Source: Actinomycetota bacterium (lineage in GTDB: Bacteria > Actinomycetota > Actinomycetes > Streptosporangiales > Streptosporangiaceae). Taken from it: a stretch of 64,000 nucleotides of DNA. The notes beneath the pieces are model-generated. The model saw nothing but the letters and a program-made list of their open reading frames with translations, was not told the origin of the DNA and did not search any database. The stretch's first letter is position 1, and each line of letters starts with the position of its first letter. Where the stretch lies: positions 58,817 through 122,816 of the forward strand of contig PLRW01000029.1 in the NCBI GenBank assembly GCA_003164955.1, given 5' to 3'. A program made the translations under genes and the position numbers. Shown here piece by piece: positions 1 to 7,718 of the stretch.

Positions 1-1
1 G

Positions 2-880
2 GACCGGCTGAGCTGGCTGCACAGCCTGACCACTCAGCACCTTGAGGCACTGCCGTCCGGTACCACGGCCCGCGCGCTCGTCCTGAGCCCGAACGGGCAC
101 GTGGAGCACGATCTCACGCTGACCGACGACGGCACGGCCACCTGGATCCACGTCGAGCCGGGGACCGCTGCGGCGCTGGTGGAGTTCCTCGATTCCATGC
201 GCTTCATGCTGCGGGTCGAGACGGCCGACGTGACCGGCGAGTACGCGGTGCTGTCGGTGGCCGGCCCGGACGAGGCGAAGGACGCCGGGCCCGCGGCGGA
301 AGCGGCCGTGGCCGTCACCACCGGCCCGGTCGGCACCGATTACGTGATCCCGCGGGCCGAACTGGCCGCTATCGCGGACTCGGTCCGCGATCACGGCGCC
401 CGGCTGGCCGGCATGTGGGCGTACGAGGCCCTCCGGATCGCCGCGCACGAGCCCCGGTTCGGCCTGGACACGGACCACAAGACGCTTCCGCACGAGGTCG
501 GCTGGATCTCCTCTGCGGTGCATCTGTCCAAGGGGTGCTACCGGGGCCAGGAGACGGTCGCCCGGGTGCACAATCTCGGGCATCCGCCCCGGCGGCTGGT
601 GTTCCTGCACCTGGACGGGAGCGTGGACCGGCTGCCCGCGCACGGGGATCCGGTCGAGCTGGACGGCAAGCCGGTCGGTTTCGTAGGGTCGGCCGCCCGT
701 CACTGGGAGCTCGGCCCGGTCGCGCTGGCCCTGGTGCGCCGCACGGTGCCGGTGGACGCCGCGCTTCTGGCCGGGGGCGTCGCCGCCGCCCAGGAGGTGA
801 TCGTGCCGCCGGACGCCGGCGCGAACGTCACGATCGACAAGGCCGCGTTCGGCAGGCGCTCGCTGCTGTCCCGGCCCTGA
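2..880 (+). CDS. ygfZ: YgfZ/GcvT-like folate-binding protein, 5' end cut off
   Basis: The frame is open from nucleotide 2, so the gene starts before the window; about 292 residues remain. The signature KGCYRGQETVAR (nt 530-565) is the diagnostic motif of the YgfZ family, paralogues of glycine cleavage T-protein that bind tetrahydrofolate and help maintain or repair Fe-S clusters in the cytoplasm. The visible N-terminal part (DRLSWLHSLTTQ, then SPNGHVEHD) also fits the first folate-binding subdomain. The stop codon is the first part of a short tandem repeat. The identification is firm; the true start cannot be seen. Confidence 0.9.
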   Translation, partial: DRLSWLHSLTTQHLEALPSGTTARALVLSPNGHVEHDLTLTDDGTATWIHVEPGTAAALVEFLDSMRFMLRVETADVTGEYAVLSVAGPDEAKDAGPAAEAAVAVTTGPVGTDYVIPRAELAAIADSVRDHGARLAGMWAYEALRIAAHEPRFGLDTDHKTLPHEVGWISSAVHLSKGCYRGQETVARVHNLGHPPRRLVFLHLDGSVDRLPAHGDPVELDGKPVGFVGSAARHWELGPVALALVRRTVPVDAALLAGGVAAAQEVIVPPDAGANVTIDKAAFGRRSLLSRP

Positions 881-935
881 CCGATAGACGCTGACCAATA
901 GACGCTGACCAAATAGACGCTGACGGAATAGATTC
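878..935. repeat. Four imperfect 14-15 bp tandem repeats
   Basis: Units start at 878, 892, 906 and 921, each a variant of TGACCAATAGACGC. The first unit contains the ygfZ stop codon, and the array fills nearly the whole gap before the proline dehydrogenase ribosome binding site. Each unit begins with TGA, so the array adds several stops. Seen directly; function unknown. Confidence 0.85.
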
Positions 936-954
936 TGCGACGGAGGTCCCCTTC

Positions 955-1905
955 TTGCTGCGTCGAACCCTGCTGGCCGCGGCGGCCAGCGAGCGGTTGC
1001 GCCAGGCCATCACCACGGCACCGCAGACCCGCGCCATCGTCGACCGTTACGTGGCCGGGGAGACGACGGCCGACGCGGTGCAGGTGGCCGGTGAGCTCCG
1101 TGCCGCCGGCCTCCTGGTGTCGCTGGACTACCTCGGTGAGGACACCACCGAGGCAGGCCAGGCCGTGGACGTCGCCCGCAGCTACGTCCAGCTGCTCGGC
1201 GAGCTATCGGCCGCCGGGCTCACCGCCGGCGGCGCCTGCGAGATCTCCGTGAAGGCGACGGCGGTGGGCGCGAGCCTTCCCGAGCACGGGGAGAAGACCG
1301 CGACGGAGAACATCGCGCGCATCTGTGCCGCCGCTCGCGACGCGGGAACCACGGTCACGCTCGATGCGGAAGACCATACGACCGTCGGCGCCACCCTGCG
1401 CATCGTGGCCGGGCTCCGGCCCGAATTCGGCGATCTTGGCTGCGTCGTCCAGTCCCGGCTGCGGCGCAGCCAGGACGACTGTGAGCAGCTGGCCGGCGCG
1501 GGGGCCCGGGTCAGGCTGTGCAAGGGCGCCTACGACGAGCCCGCCGGGGTCGCCTTCACCCGGCGGCCGGACGTCGACCTGTCGTACACCCGCTGCCTGC
1601 GCCGGCTGATGGCCGGTACGGGCTATCCGATGGTCGCTACCCACGATCCGCGGCTGATCGACATCGCCACGACCCTGGCCCTGATGTCGGGGCGCCCGGC
1701 GGACCGGTTCGAATACCAGATGCTGTACGGCATCCGGCCCGAGGAGCAGCAGCGCCTGGCGGCCACGGGCGCCCGGGTCCGGGTGTACGTGCCCTACGGC
1801 CGCGACTGGTACAGCTATCTTGTCCGCCGCCTGGCCGAGCGCCCAGGTAACCTCGCCTTCTTCCTGCGCTCGCTAGCCCCGGCCCAGCACAGGAGACTCC
1901 TATGA
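955..1905 (+). CDS. Proline dehydrogenase (PRODH)
   Basis: This 316-residue cytoplasmic or peripheral FAD enzyme oxidises L-proline to delta-1-pyrroline-5-carboxylate and passes electrons to the quinone pool. Family motifs are present: RLCKGAYDEP, ATHDPRLID, EYQMLYGI and the C-terminal RVYVPYGRDWYSYLVRRLAE, which carries the substrate-binding arginine pair. It is a stand-alone PRODH, not fused to P5C dehydrogenase. The start is TTG at 955 behind a GGAGGT site at 942-947. Its last codons overlap proC by four bases, so two enzymes acting in opposite directions on the P5C/proline pair are translationally coupled. Confidence 0.9.
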   Translation: MLRRTLLAAAASERLRQAITTAPQTRAIVDRYVAGETTADAVQVAGELRAAGLLVSLDYLGEDTTEAGQAVDVARSYVQLLGELSAAGLTAGGACEISVKATAVGASLPEHGEKTATENIARICAAARDAGTTVTLDAEDHTTVGATLRIVAGLRPEFGDLGCVVQSRLRRSQDDCEQLAGAGARVRLCKGAYDEPAGVAFTRRPDVDLSYTRCLRRLMAGTGYPMVATHDPRLIDIATTLALMSGRPADRFEYQMLYGIRPEEQQRLAATGARVRVYVPYGRDWYSYLVRRLAERPGNLAFFLRSLAPAQHRRLL

Positions 1906-2702
1906 TCGCGATTCTCGGCACCGGCAAGATGGGCGAGGCGCTGCTGTCCGGACTGCTGCGGGCGGGTCATCCGCCGGGGGAGGTGCTCGCGGTCGCGCGG
2001 CGCCCCGAGCGCGCGGCCGAGCTGCGGGAACGCTACGGCGTGCTGACATCGGGCGCGGCGGAGGCGGCCAAAACCGCGGACACGCTCGTGCTGGCGGTCA
2101 AGCCACAGGACATGGGCGCCCTGCTGGACGAGATCGCCACGTTCGTTACCGCTTCGCCCGACCGGCTGGTGATCTCCGTGGCGGCGGGCATCACCACCGC
2201 CTTCATCGGCCGCCGGCTCGCCGGTGACGTCCCCGTCGTCCGGGTGATGTCCAATACGCCGGTGCTCGTGGACGAGGCGATGAGCGTGATTTCCGCGGGC
2301 CAGCATGCCGGCGAGGCGCATCTGCGCCGTACGGAGAAATTGTTCCAGCCGGTGGGCAAGGTGCTGCGGATCCCCGAGTCGCAGCAGGACGCTGCCACCG
2401 CGCTGTCCGGCAGTGGACCGGCGTACGTGTACTTCCTGGTGGAAGCGATGGTGGACGCGGGGATCCTGCTGGGGGTGCCGCGCGGTGCGGCGATGGAGAT
2501 GGTCACCCAGGCGGTGTTCGGGGCGGCCACGATGCTGCGCGAGTCGGGCGAGCACCCGGTGATCCTGCGCGAAGCGGTGACCTCGCCGGGCGGCACGACC
2601 ATCTCGGCCATCCGGGAGCTGGAGAAGCACGGGGTACGGGCCGCGTTTCTCGCCGCGATAGAGTCCGCGCGTGACCGGGGCCGGGATCTGGCCGGCGGCT
2701 GA
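1902..2702 (+). CDS. proC: Pyrroline-5-carboxylate reductase
   Basis: A cytoplasmic 266-residue NAD(P)H-dependent enzyme for the last step of proline synthesis. The N-terminal Rossmann motif (GTGKMGEALLSGL), the mid-region SGSGPAYVYFLVEAM and the C-terminal TSPGGTT are all typical of ProC, and the length is normal. It starts at an ATG inside the ATGA overlap with the proline dehydrogenase gene. No P5C dehydrogenase gene is adjacent. Confidence 0.95.
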   Translation: MIAILGTGKMGEALLSGLLRAGHPPGEVLAVARRPERAAELRERYGVLTSGAAEAAKTADTLVLAVKPQDMGALLDEIATFVTASPDRLVISVAAGITTAFIGRRLAGDVPVVRVMSNTPVLVDEAMSVISAGQHAGEAHLRRTEKLFQPVGKVLRIPESQQDAATALSGSGPAYVYFLVEAMVDAGILLGVPRGAAMEMVTQAVFGAATMLRESGEHPVILREAVTSPGGTTISAIRELEKHGVRAAFLAAIESARDRGRDLAGG

Positions 2703-2763
2703 TGGTGGGCCGGGGGAGCTGGGCAGGCGGGGCCGGGCACAGACGAGGCACTCGGAGGCCAGT

Positions 2764-3966
2764 GTGACGTGCTCGCTCACCGTGAGCTGGGATGACCGGC
2801 TCGCAGAATATGACTTCGGCCCGGGTCATCCGCTCGCACCGGTACGGGTCGAGCTAACGATGGCGCTGGCGCGCGAATTCGGTTTGCTCGACGCTTCCGG
2901 CGTCTCGGTGACGGCGCCCGGGCCAGCCACCCAGCAAGAGCTGGAACTGGTGCACGACACCGCCTACATCGAGGCCGTCCGGAACGCCGGTCACCGTGCC
3001 GCCCGGGGCCAGCCGCTGGACCCGCGGTCGGTTCTCTTCGGCCTCGGGACAACCGACGACCCGGTCTTCCCGGACATGCACGAGGCGTCATCGCTGGTGG
3101 CCGGGGCCACGCTGGCCGCGGCCCGGGCCGTGTGGGGCTCCGACGGCGCGCACGCCGCCAGCATCGCGGGCGGCCTGCACCACGCGATGCGCCGTTCGGC
3201 CAGCGGGTTCTGCGTGTACAACGACCCGGCCATAGCGATCGCCTGGATGCTGGAGCAGGGAGCGGAGCGAATCGCCTACGTCGACGTCGACGTTCATCAC
3301 GGCGACGGCGTGCAAGCGGCCTTCTACGACGACCCGCGCGTCCTGACCATCAGCCTTCATGAGCACCCCGCCACGCTGTTCCCGGGCACCGGGCTGCCGT
3401 CGGAGACCGGGATCGGGGCCGGAGAGGGCTTCGCCGTCAACGTCGCGCTGCCCGCCGGGACGGGCGATGCGGGGTGGCTGCGTGCCCTCGAGGCGGTCGT
3501 CCCGCCGCTGCTGCGGGAGTTCCAGCCACAGGTCCTGGTGAGCCAGCACGGCTGCGACAGCCACCTGGTCGACCCGCTCGCTCACCTTGAGGTGAGCGTC
3601 GACGGGCAGCGCAAGGCCCAGTCCCTGCTGCACCGGCTCGCGCACGAGGCGGCCGGCGGCCGGTGGATCTGCACCGGGGGCGGGGGGTACGCGCTCGCGA
3701 CGGTGGTGCCGCGGTCCTGGGCCCATCTGCTGGGCATCGCCAGCGGCCACCCCATCGACCCGGCCGAGCCCACGCCCGCGGCCTGGCGTGAATTGGCGCG
3801 CCAGCGGACCGGTATCCAGCCGCCCGAGCTCATGACGGACGGCGCGACCGCTGATTTCGTCCCGTACGAGTCCGGCTCGAATCCGCACGACCCGGTCGAC
3901 CGCGCGATCGCGGCCACGATGAAGGCCGTTTTCCCCTCGCACGGGCTGCTGGCCGGCCCCTGGTGA
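2764..3966 (+). CDS. acuC: Acetoin utilization protein AcuC, class I/II histone-deacetylase fold
   Basis: A 400-residue zinc-dependent deacetylase of the HDAC superfamily. AcuC relatives remove acetyl groups from lysines, classically on acetyl-CoA synthetase. The tandem His motif (GGLHHAMRRSASGFCVYND), the metal-binding DVDVHHGDG, SQHGCDSH and the C-terminal TGGGGYAL are intact, so it should be active. GTG 2764 is chosen because GGAGG lies at 2754-2758; an upstream in-frame extension would run back into proC. No acetyltransferase or acs gene is next to it, so its substrate is unknown. Confidence 0.9.
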   Translation: MTCSLTVSWDDRLAEYDFGPGHPLAPVRVELTMALAREFGLLDASGVSVTAPGPATQQELELVHDTAYIEAVRNAGHRAARGQPLDPRSVLFGLGTTDDPVFPDMHEASSLVAGATLAAARAVWGSDGAHAASIAGGLHHAMRRSASGFCVYNDPAIAIAWMLEQGAERIAYVDVDVHHGDGVQAAFYDDPRVLTISLHEHPATLFPGTGLPSETGIGAGEGFAVNVALPAGTGDAGWLRALEAVVPPLLREFQPQVLVSQHGCDSHLVDPLAHLEVSVDGQRKAQSLLHRLAHEAAGGRWICTGGGGYALATVVPRSWAHLLGIASGHPIDPAEPTPAAWRELARQRTGIQPPELMTDGATADFVPYESGSNPHDPVDRAIAATMKAVFPSHGLLAGPW

Positions 3967-4271
3967 AACGCCATTCGGCGGTCCGGCGCCGGTGCCGGTC
4001 TCGGGCCGGGAGCGCCCACGGATGCGCGGTATTAATTTCCTGCGCCGTTTAGGCAATGAATTATTAGCGCGCACCAGCAGTCCCTTCAGAAACAGCTGGC
4101 CCCTCTGGCCTGCGTTTTTCCGGTCATCGCTTTGCGGCGCGCTGCGCACAGGGTGTGATCGGCCGTCAGCACGGCTTGCTCTTTTCCGTGCGCGACTTAC
4201 CCTGGAGACGTACGTGACTGGTGCGCCGATCGGTTAAGCCGTGCACGGCTCCGTGCGGAAGTGGAGCAGGG
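3967..4271. other. Non-coding stretch between acuC and the HTH gene
   Basis: About 305 bases without a convincing gene. The base composition is more mixed than in the flanking genes, with AT-richer patches near 4030-4080, as expected of a promoter region. I cannot define a -35/-10 pair or a terminator with confidence. Confidence 0.5.
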
Positions 4272-4475
4272 ATGACTGCGAGCGAAACTCCCCTAAGCGA
4301 CGTCAGATTTCTCACGGTTGCCGAAGTGGCCACGATTATGCGCGTCTCGAAGATGACCGTGTATCGCCTGGTGCACTCCGGTGAATTGGAGGCAATCCGG
4401 GTCGGGCGTTCCTTCCGGGTTCCCGAGCAGGCGGTCAACCAGTACCTCCGGGAGGCCTTCGTCGGCACCGGCTGA
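4272..4475 (+). CDS. BldC-like/excisionase-family helix-turn-helix protein
   Basis: A 67-residue protein that is essentially one MerR-type winged HTH: LTVAEVATIMRVSKMTVYRL forms the helix-turn-helix and GELEAIRVGRSFRV the wing, followed by a C-terminal helix. This is the size and arrangement of BldC and phage excisionases, so it probably binds DNA cooperatively without an effector domain. The ATG is preceded by GGAGCAGGG. It sits just upstream of the bS22 gene, a pairing I recall from other actinobacteria. It is not the BldC orthologue, which is at 21.6 kb. Its targets are unknown. Confidence 0.88.
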   Translation: MTASETPLSDVRFLTVAEVATIMRVSKMTVYRLVHSGELEAIRVGRSFRVPEQAVNQYLREAFVGTG

Positions 4476-4612
4476 GCGCGGACCTTGCGGGGCCGTCACG
4501 GGATGGTGCGGCCGGCACGGTAGCCTTCTACACCTGGTCTATGCCCAGCCGCCCTCATCGGGGCGGGCACGGCGGCGGGACCATCTTCCGTACAGTCGAA
4601 TGAGGGTAAACC

Positions 4613-4711
4613 GTGGGCTCAGTCATTAAGAAGCGTCGCAAGAGGATGGCCAAGAAGAAGCACCGCAAGTTGCTGAAGAAGACCCGCATCCAGCGGCGCA
4701 ACAAGAAGTAG
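4613..4711 (+). CDS. Small ribosomal subunit protein bS22-like (AURKAIP1/COX24 domain)
   Basis: A 32-residue, extremely basic peptide beginning [19 protein letters not shown] and ending QRRNKK. This composition and the [22 protein letters not shown] core match the actinobacterial bS22/COX24-like peptide known from mycobacterial 30S structures, where it binds rRNA near the decoding region. It starts at GTG behind GAGG near 4602-4605; a TACAGT hexamer at 4591-4596 could be a -10 element only if translation is nearly leaderless. It is too short for ordinary ORF thresholds and easily missed. Confidence 0.9.
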   Translation: MGSVIKKRRKRMAKKKHRKLLKKTRIQRRNKK

Positions 4712-4846
4712 GTGCCGGGGGCAACCCCGCCGCCGCGCCCGTCGCACGTGCGAGTGCCTGCCCGCTGCCCGGCACCGGCCGTGCGACGGCCAGGTGCGCG
4801 GCCCGCGGGTCGCGCCCTCCCGCCGCGTCAGGCACCATAGGCGTCA

Positions 4847-6418
4847 ATGTCTATCTCTGTCCTAGTCGCGATCGCAGGCGTGATGGTGGCGGCTGTGGGT
4901 ACGGGGCTGCTCGGCGGCCGGTGCATCCGCAGTCCCAGTCCCAGTTTCATCGCCTGGACTATCGGCATGTCCGCGCTCACGGTGGCGCTGCTCGGGCAGA
5001 GCATCGGATTCGCCACGGGCTTCGGGGCCGTAACCTTCCGGGTCATTCAGATCACCGCGCAGCTCATGACCCCGGTCGTTCTGGCCTGGGGTCTGATCGA
5101 GCTGGTGGCGCGCGGGACGGCCGCCCGCTTCGGGGCCCGGCTCGCCGCCGCCGCCCTGATCGTCGTGATCGGCGTGATCTTGGCCACGGACCCGCTGGCG
5201 GCTAAGCCGTTCGGCCGGACCTGGCCGTCGGCCGCCGTCCACTACCAGCTCATCCCGCACTACGCGCTGATCGCGGTGCATCTGACCGTGGTGGTAGCGG
5301 CGCTGGCGGCCGTTGCCCTGTGCGCGGCCCGGGGCCGCGGCCGGGGCGCCCGGGGTCCAGCACCGGGCCAGCTAGCACCGGGCCAGCTCGTACCAGGAGC
5401 AGCGGCCATCGGTGCCGCCGCCGTGCTCGCGGTGGCGCTGCGTTTCACACTGCCCGCCGGGGCCGCGTACCCGGCCCTGAGCGCACTGTCCGCCGGGCTC
5501 GTCTGGTTCGGTGTGACCAGGCTGGATGGGCTGATGCCCGGCGTATCACGCGCGGGCTCCGGCGAGATGCGGGGGGACGTCGCGGGCCGTCCGCATGCGG
5601 CGAGCCGCGCCGGCCGCGCGCGCGAAGCCGGTGCGGCTGGCCGGTATGGTGCAGCGGCCGCGGAGCCGGATTCCCGGGCCGGCGGTCGCGGCGGCCAGCC
5701 TGGCTTCCCGGCCGGCGAGACCGGGGGCCCCCGCTTCTCCGCCGCGAGCGTCCCCGGCGAGGGCCTGCCGGGGGCCGAGTGGCCGGGCGGGGACGCTCGA
5801 CCGTTTTACGATCCCGGTGCGCCCGGTGCGGAGCCCGCGACCGGGGCAATCGAACGGCCCGGCGCGGCGCTGCGCAGGCCCCCGGCCTCCCGCGAGCCGC
5901 GCCCAGGTACGCCCGGCACCGAAATCGTCCGTCCCGCGCCCCGTCCGCACGGCCTGATCGCGATCTACACTCTGCTCGAGGACAAGGTGGCGGCGTTCGA
6001 CCGGATCGCGGATGAGGTCGCCGAGCAGGTGCGCGCCAACGAGCCGGACGCCCTGGTGTACGTCATCCACACCGTGCCGGAGGCGCCGATGCAGCGGATC
6101 TTCTACGAGATCTACCGCGACCGGGCCGCCTACGTGCTGCATGAGCACCAGCCGTACATCAAACGTTTCGTCGCCGCCCGGAGGCCTTACGTACTCGCGA
6201 CCAACGTGATCGAACTGCGGCTGAAGTACGCCAAGATTTCCCCCCTCGTGCAGGACGACATGCAGGCTCCGTCCCCCGCGGACGCCCCGCCGGATTGGCA
6301 TGACCGGCGGCCCGGCGGTGGCGCGCGGACGGGTGACGACGACCGCGCCGCGGGCGGCAGACGCGGCCCGGGTCAGCTCCCGCCCCCCATGCCTCCGGGC
6401 CCGTACGGCGGGATCTGA
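4847..6418 (+). CDS. Multi-spanning membrane protein with C-terminal ABM-like domain
   Basis: A 523-residue protein in three parts. Residues 1-230 hold about seven hydrophobic segments. Residues 235-360 are a low-complexity linker rich in Gly, Ala, Pro and Arg. Residues about 372-475 look like a dimeric alpha-beta barrel of the antibiotic-biosynthesis-monooxygenase (ABM) type: a LIAIYTLLEDKVAAFDRIAD opening, then IFYEIYRDRAAYVLHEH and a HQPYIKRF helix. The tail is Pro/Gly/Asp rich. ABM folds often act as small monooxygenases or binding modules, but the substrate is not evident. It lies directly before the glutaredoxin-like gene (5-base gap). The membrane-to-ABM fusion is unusual. Confidence 0.7.
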   Translation: MSISVLVAIAGVMVAAVGTGLLGGRCIRSPSPSFIAWTIGMSALTVALLGQSIGFATGFGAVTFRVIQITAQLMTPVVLAWGLIELVARGTAARFGARLAAAALIVVIGVILATDPLAAKPFGRTWPSAAVHYQLIPHYALIAVHLTVVVAALAAVALCAARGRGRGARGPAPGQLAPGQLVPGAAAIGAAAVLAVALRFTLPAGAAYPALSALSAGLVWFGVTRLDGLMPGVSRAGSGEMRGDVAGRPHAASRAGRAREAGAAGRYGAAAAEPDSRAGGRGGQPGFPAGETGGPRFSAASVPGEGLPGAEWPGGDARPFYDPGAPGAEPATGAIERPGAALRRPPASREPRPGTPGTEIVRPAPRPHGLIAIYTLLEDKVAAFDRIADEVAEQVRANEPDALVYVIHTVPEAPMQRIFYEIYRDRAAYVLHEHQPYIKRFVAARRPYVLATNVIELRLKYAKISPLVQDDMQAPSPADAPPDWHDRRPGGGARTGDDDRAAGGRRGPGQLPPPMPPGPYGGI

Positions 6419-6423
6419 TCGGC

Positions 6424-6720
6424 GTGGCGGCACCTGACGGCCCCGGCCCGGACCCGGTGGCTGAACATGGCCCAGCGGGCACCGGGTACCGGATCACCCT
6501 CCTCGGCAAGCCCGGCTGTCACCTGTGCGAGGAGGCCCGTGCGGTGATCGCCCGGGTGGCCGCGGACCTCGGGGTCGGGTGGGAGGAGCGCGACATCACG
6601 GCTTCCACCGAGGACGTGGCCGAGTACTGGGACAAGATCCCCGTGACCCTGGTCGATGGCGTGCAGCACGACTTCTGGCGGGTCAGCGAGGATCGTCTCC
6701 GGGCGGCGCTGCGTCGCTGA
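6424..6720 (+). CDS. Glutaredoxin-like protein (DUF836 family)
   Basis: A 98-residue thioredoxin-fold protein with the redox motif GCHLCEEAR near residue 33, and KIPVTLVDG, which supplies the cis-proline of the fold. It is likely a cytosolic thiol-disulfide oxidoreductase. It starts at GTG and lies just upstream of the Rex operator and rex, a neighbourhood also seen in Streptomyces, so a role in redox homeostasis is reasonable. Its partner reductase (mycothiol or thioredoxin) is not identifiable here. Confidence 0.8.
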   Translation: MAAPDGPGPDPVAEHGPAGTGYRITLLGKPGCHLCEEARAVIARVAADLGVGWEERDITASTEDVAEYWDKIPVTLVDGVQHDFWRVSEDRLRAALRR

Positions 6721-6736
6721 CCTGCACGGGCATCAC

Positions 6737-6756
6737 TTTGTGCATCCGTTCACAAA
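6737..6756. promoter_or_regulatory. Rex operator (ROP site)
   Basis: The 20-mer TTTGTGCATCCGTTCACAAA is an imperfect palindrome matching the actinobacterial Rex consensus TGTGAACNNNTTCACA in both half sites (TTGTG and TTCACAA). It lies about 145 bases upstream of the rex ATG, where Streptomyces coelicolor carries its autoregulatory site for rex-hemACD. A high NADH/NAD ratio should release Rex and derepress the operon. Confidence 0.88.
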
Positions 6757-6900
6757 GGCGTACCTTGAAAAGCGAGGCGCTGGCGCGTGACCGCTCCCCC
6801 TGAAGCGGTCGGCTGGCGCCTTTGGAACCCACCTGGCGGGCCAGGGCGGTTACCGCCGCCCCACCTCGCCTCGCGTCGATCCCCCGAGGAGCGCCGGCGC

Positions 6901-7707
6901 ATGGCTCGTAATTCCCTGTCCGACTTTGGCCCCAGCGATCCCGCAACTTCCGCAGACCGTTTTCCCGCCGGCCCCTCGTCCGGCGGCCGGCTGCCGGAGG
7001 CGACCGTCTCGCGGCTGCCCGTCTACCTCCGCGTCCTGACCGGCATGGCCGAGCGGGGCGTGGTCACCGTTTCGAGCGATCAGCTGGCGAGCGGGGCCGG
7101 CGTGAACTCGGCCAAACTGCGCAAAGATCTGTCCCATCTGGGCTCGTACGGCATCCGGGGCGTCGGGTACGACGTCGAGTACCTGATCTATCAGGTATCG
7201 CGCGCGCTCGGGCTGACCCAGGACTGGCCCGTGGTCATTGTCGGCGCCGGGAACCTCGGCCGTGCCCTGGCCAACTACGGCGGCTTCGCCACCCGCGGCT
7301 TCCGGATCGCGGCTCTGCTGGATTCCGATCCGGCCATCGTCGGCACCCCGCTCGGGCGCCTGGCGGTCCGGCACTCGGACGACCTGGAAGACGTCGTGGC
7401 GCGGCACAAGGTCGCGATCGGCGCCATCGCCACCCCGGCGGCCTCGGCCCAGAGTGTGTGTGACCGCCTCGTCGCGGCCGGTGTCACCAGCATCCTCAAC
7501 TTCGCGCCGCTGGTTCTCAATGTGGCAGACGGGGTCGACGTGCGTAAGGTTGATCTGTCGATAGAACTGCAAATCCTGGCGTTCCACGCGCAGCGGCGGT
7601 CTGTGGAGCGAAACGGGCGCGCTCCCCGGGGTGCGCTGCGTACCGTACCTAAGGAAGCCGGGCGGTTTCCTGCGGCGGCCGCGGCCAAATCAGCGGTAGA
7701 AGCGTAG
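6901..7707 (+). CDS. rex: Redox-sensing transcriptional repressor Rex
   Basis: A 268-residue dimeric repressor sensing NADH/NAD+. The N-terminal winged helix includes SGAGVNSAKLRKDLSHLGSY, the recognition region. The NADH-binding Rossmann core follows with IVGAGNLGRALANYGGF, and the C-terminal domain-swapped helix is near SIELQILAF. The ATG at 6901 is preferred over an upstream in-frame GTG (6787) because GAGGA precedes it and the family N-terminus aligns there. It heads the hem operon (11-base gap to hemA) and has its own operator upstream. Confidence 0.95.
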   Translation: MARNSLSDFGPSDPATSADRFPAGPSSGGRLPEATVSRLPVYLRVLTGMAERGVVTVSSDQLASGAGVNSAKLRKDLSHLGSYGIRGVGYDVEYLIYQVSRALGLTQDWPVVIVGAGNLGRALANYGGFATRGFRIAALLDSDPAIVGTPLGRLAVRHSDDLEDVVARHKVAIGAIATPAASAQSVCDRLVAAGVTSILNFAPLVLNVADGVDVRKVDLSIELQILAFHAQRRSVERNGRAPRGALRTVPKEAGRFPAAAAAKSAVEA

Positions 7708-7718
7708 GCGGTAATCAC

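Noticed and set aside
2671..2763. Earlier start for acuC overlapping proC
   Set aside because: No ribosome binding site fits, the added residues are outside the deacetylase fold, and GTG 2764 has GGAGG upstream.
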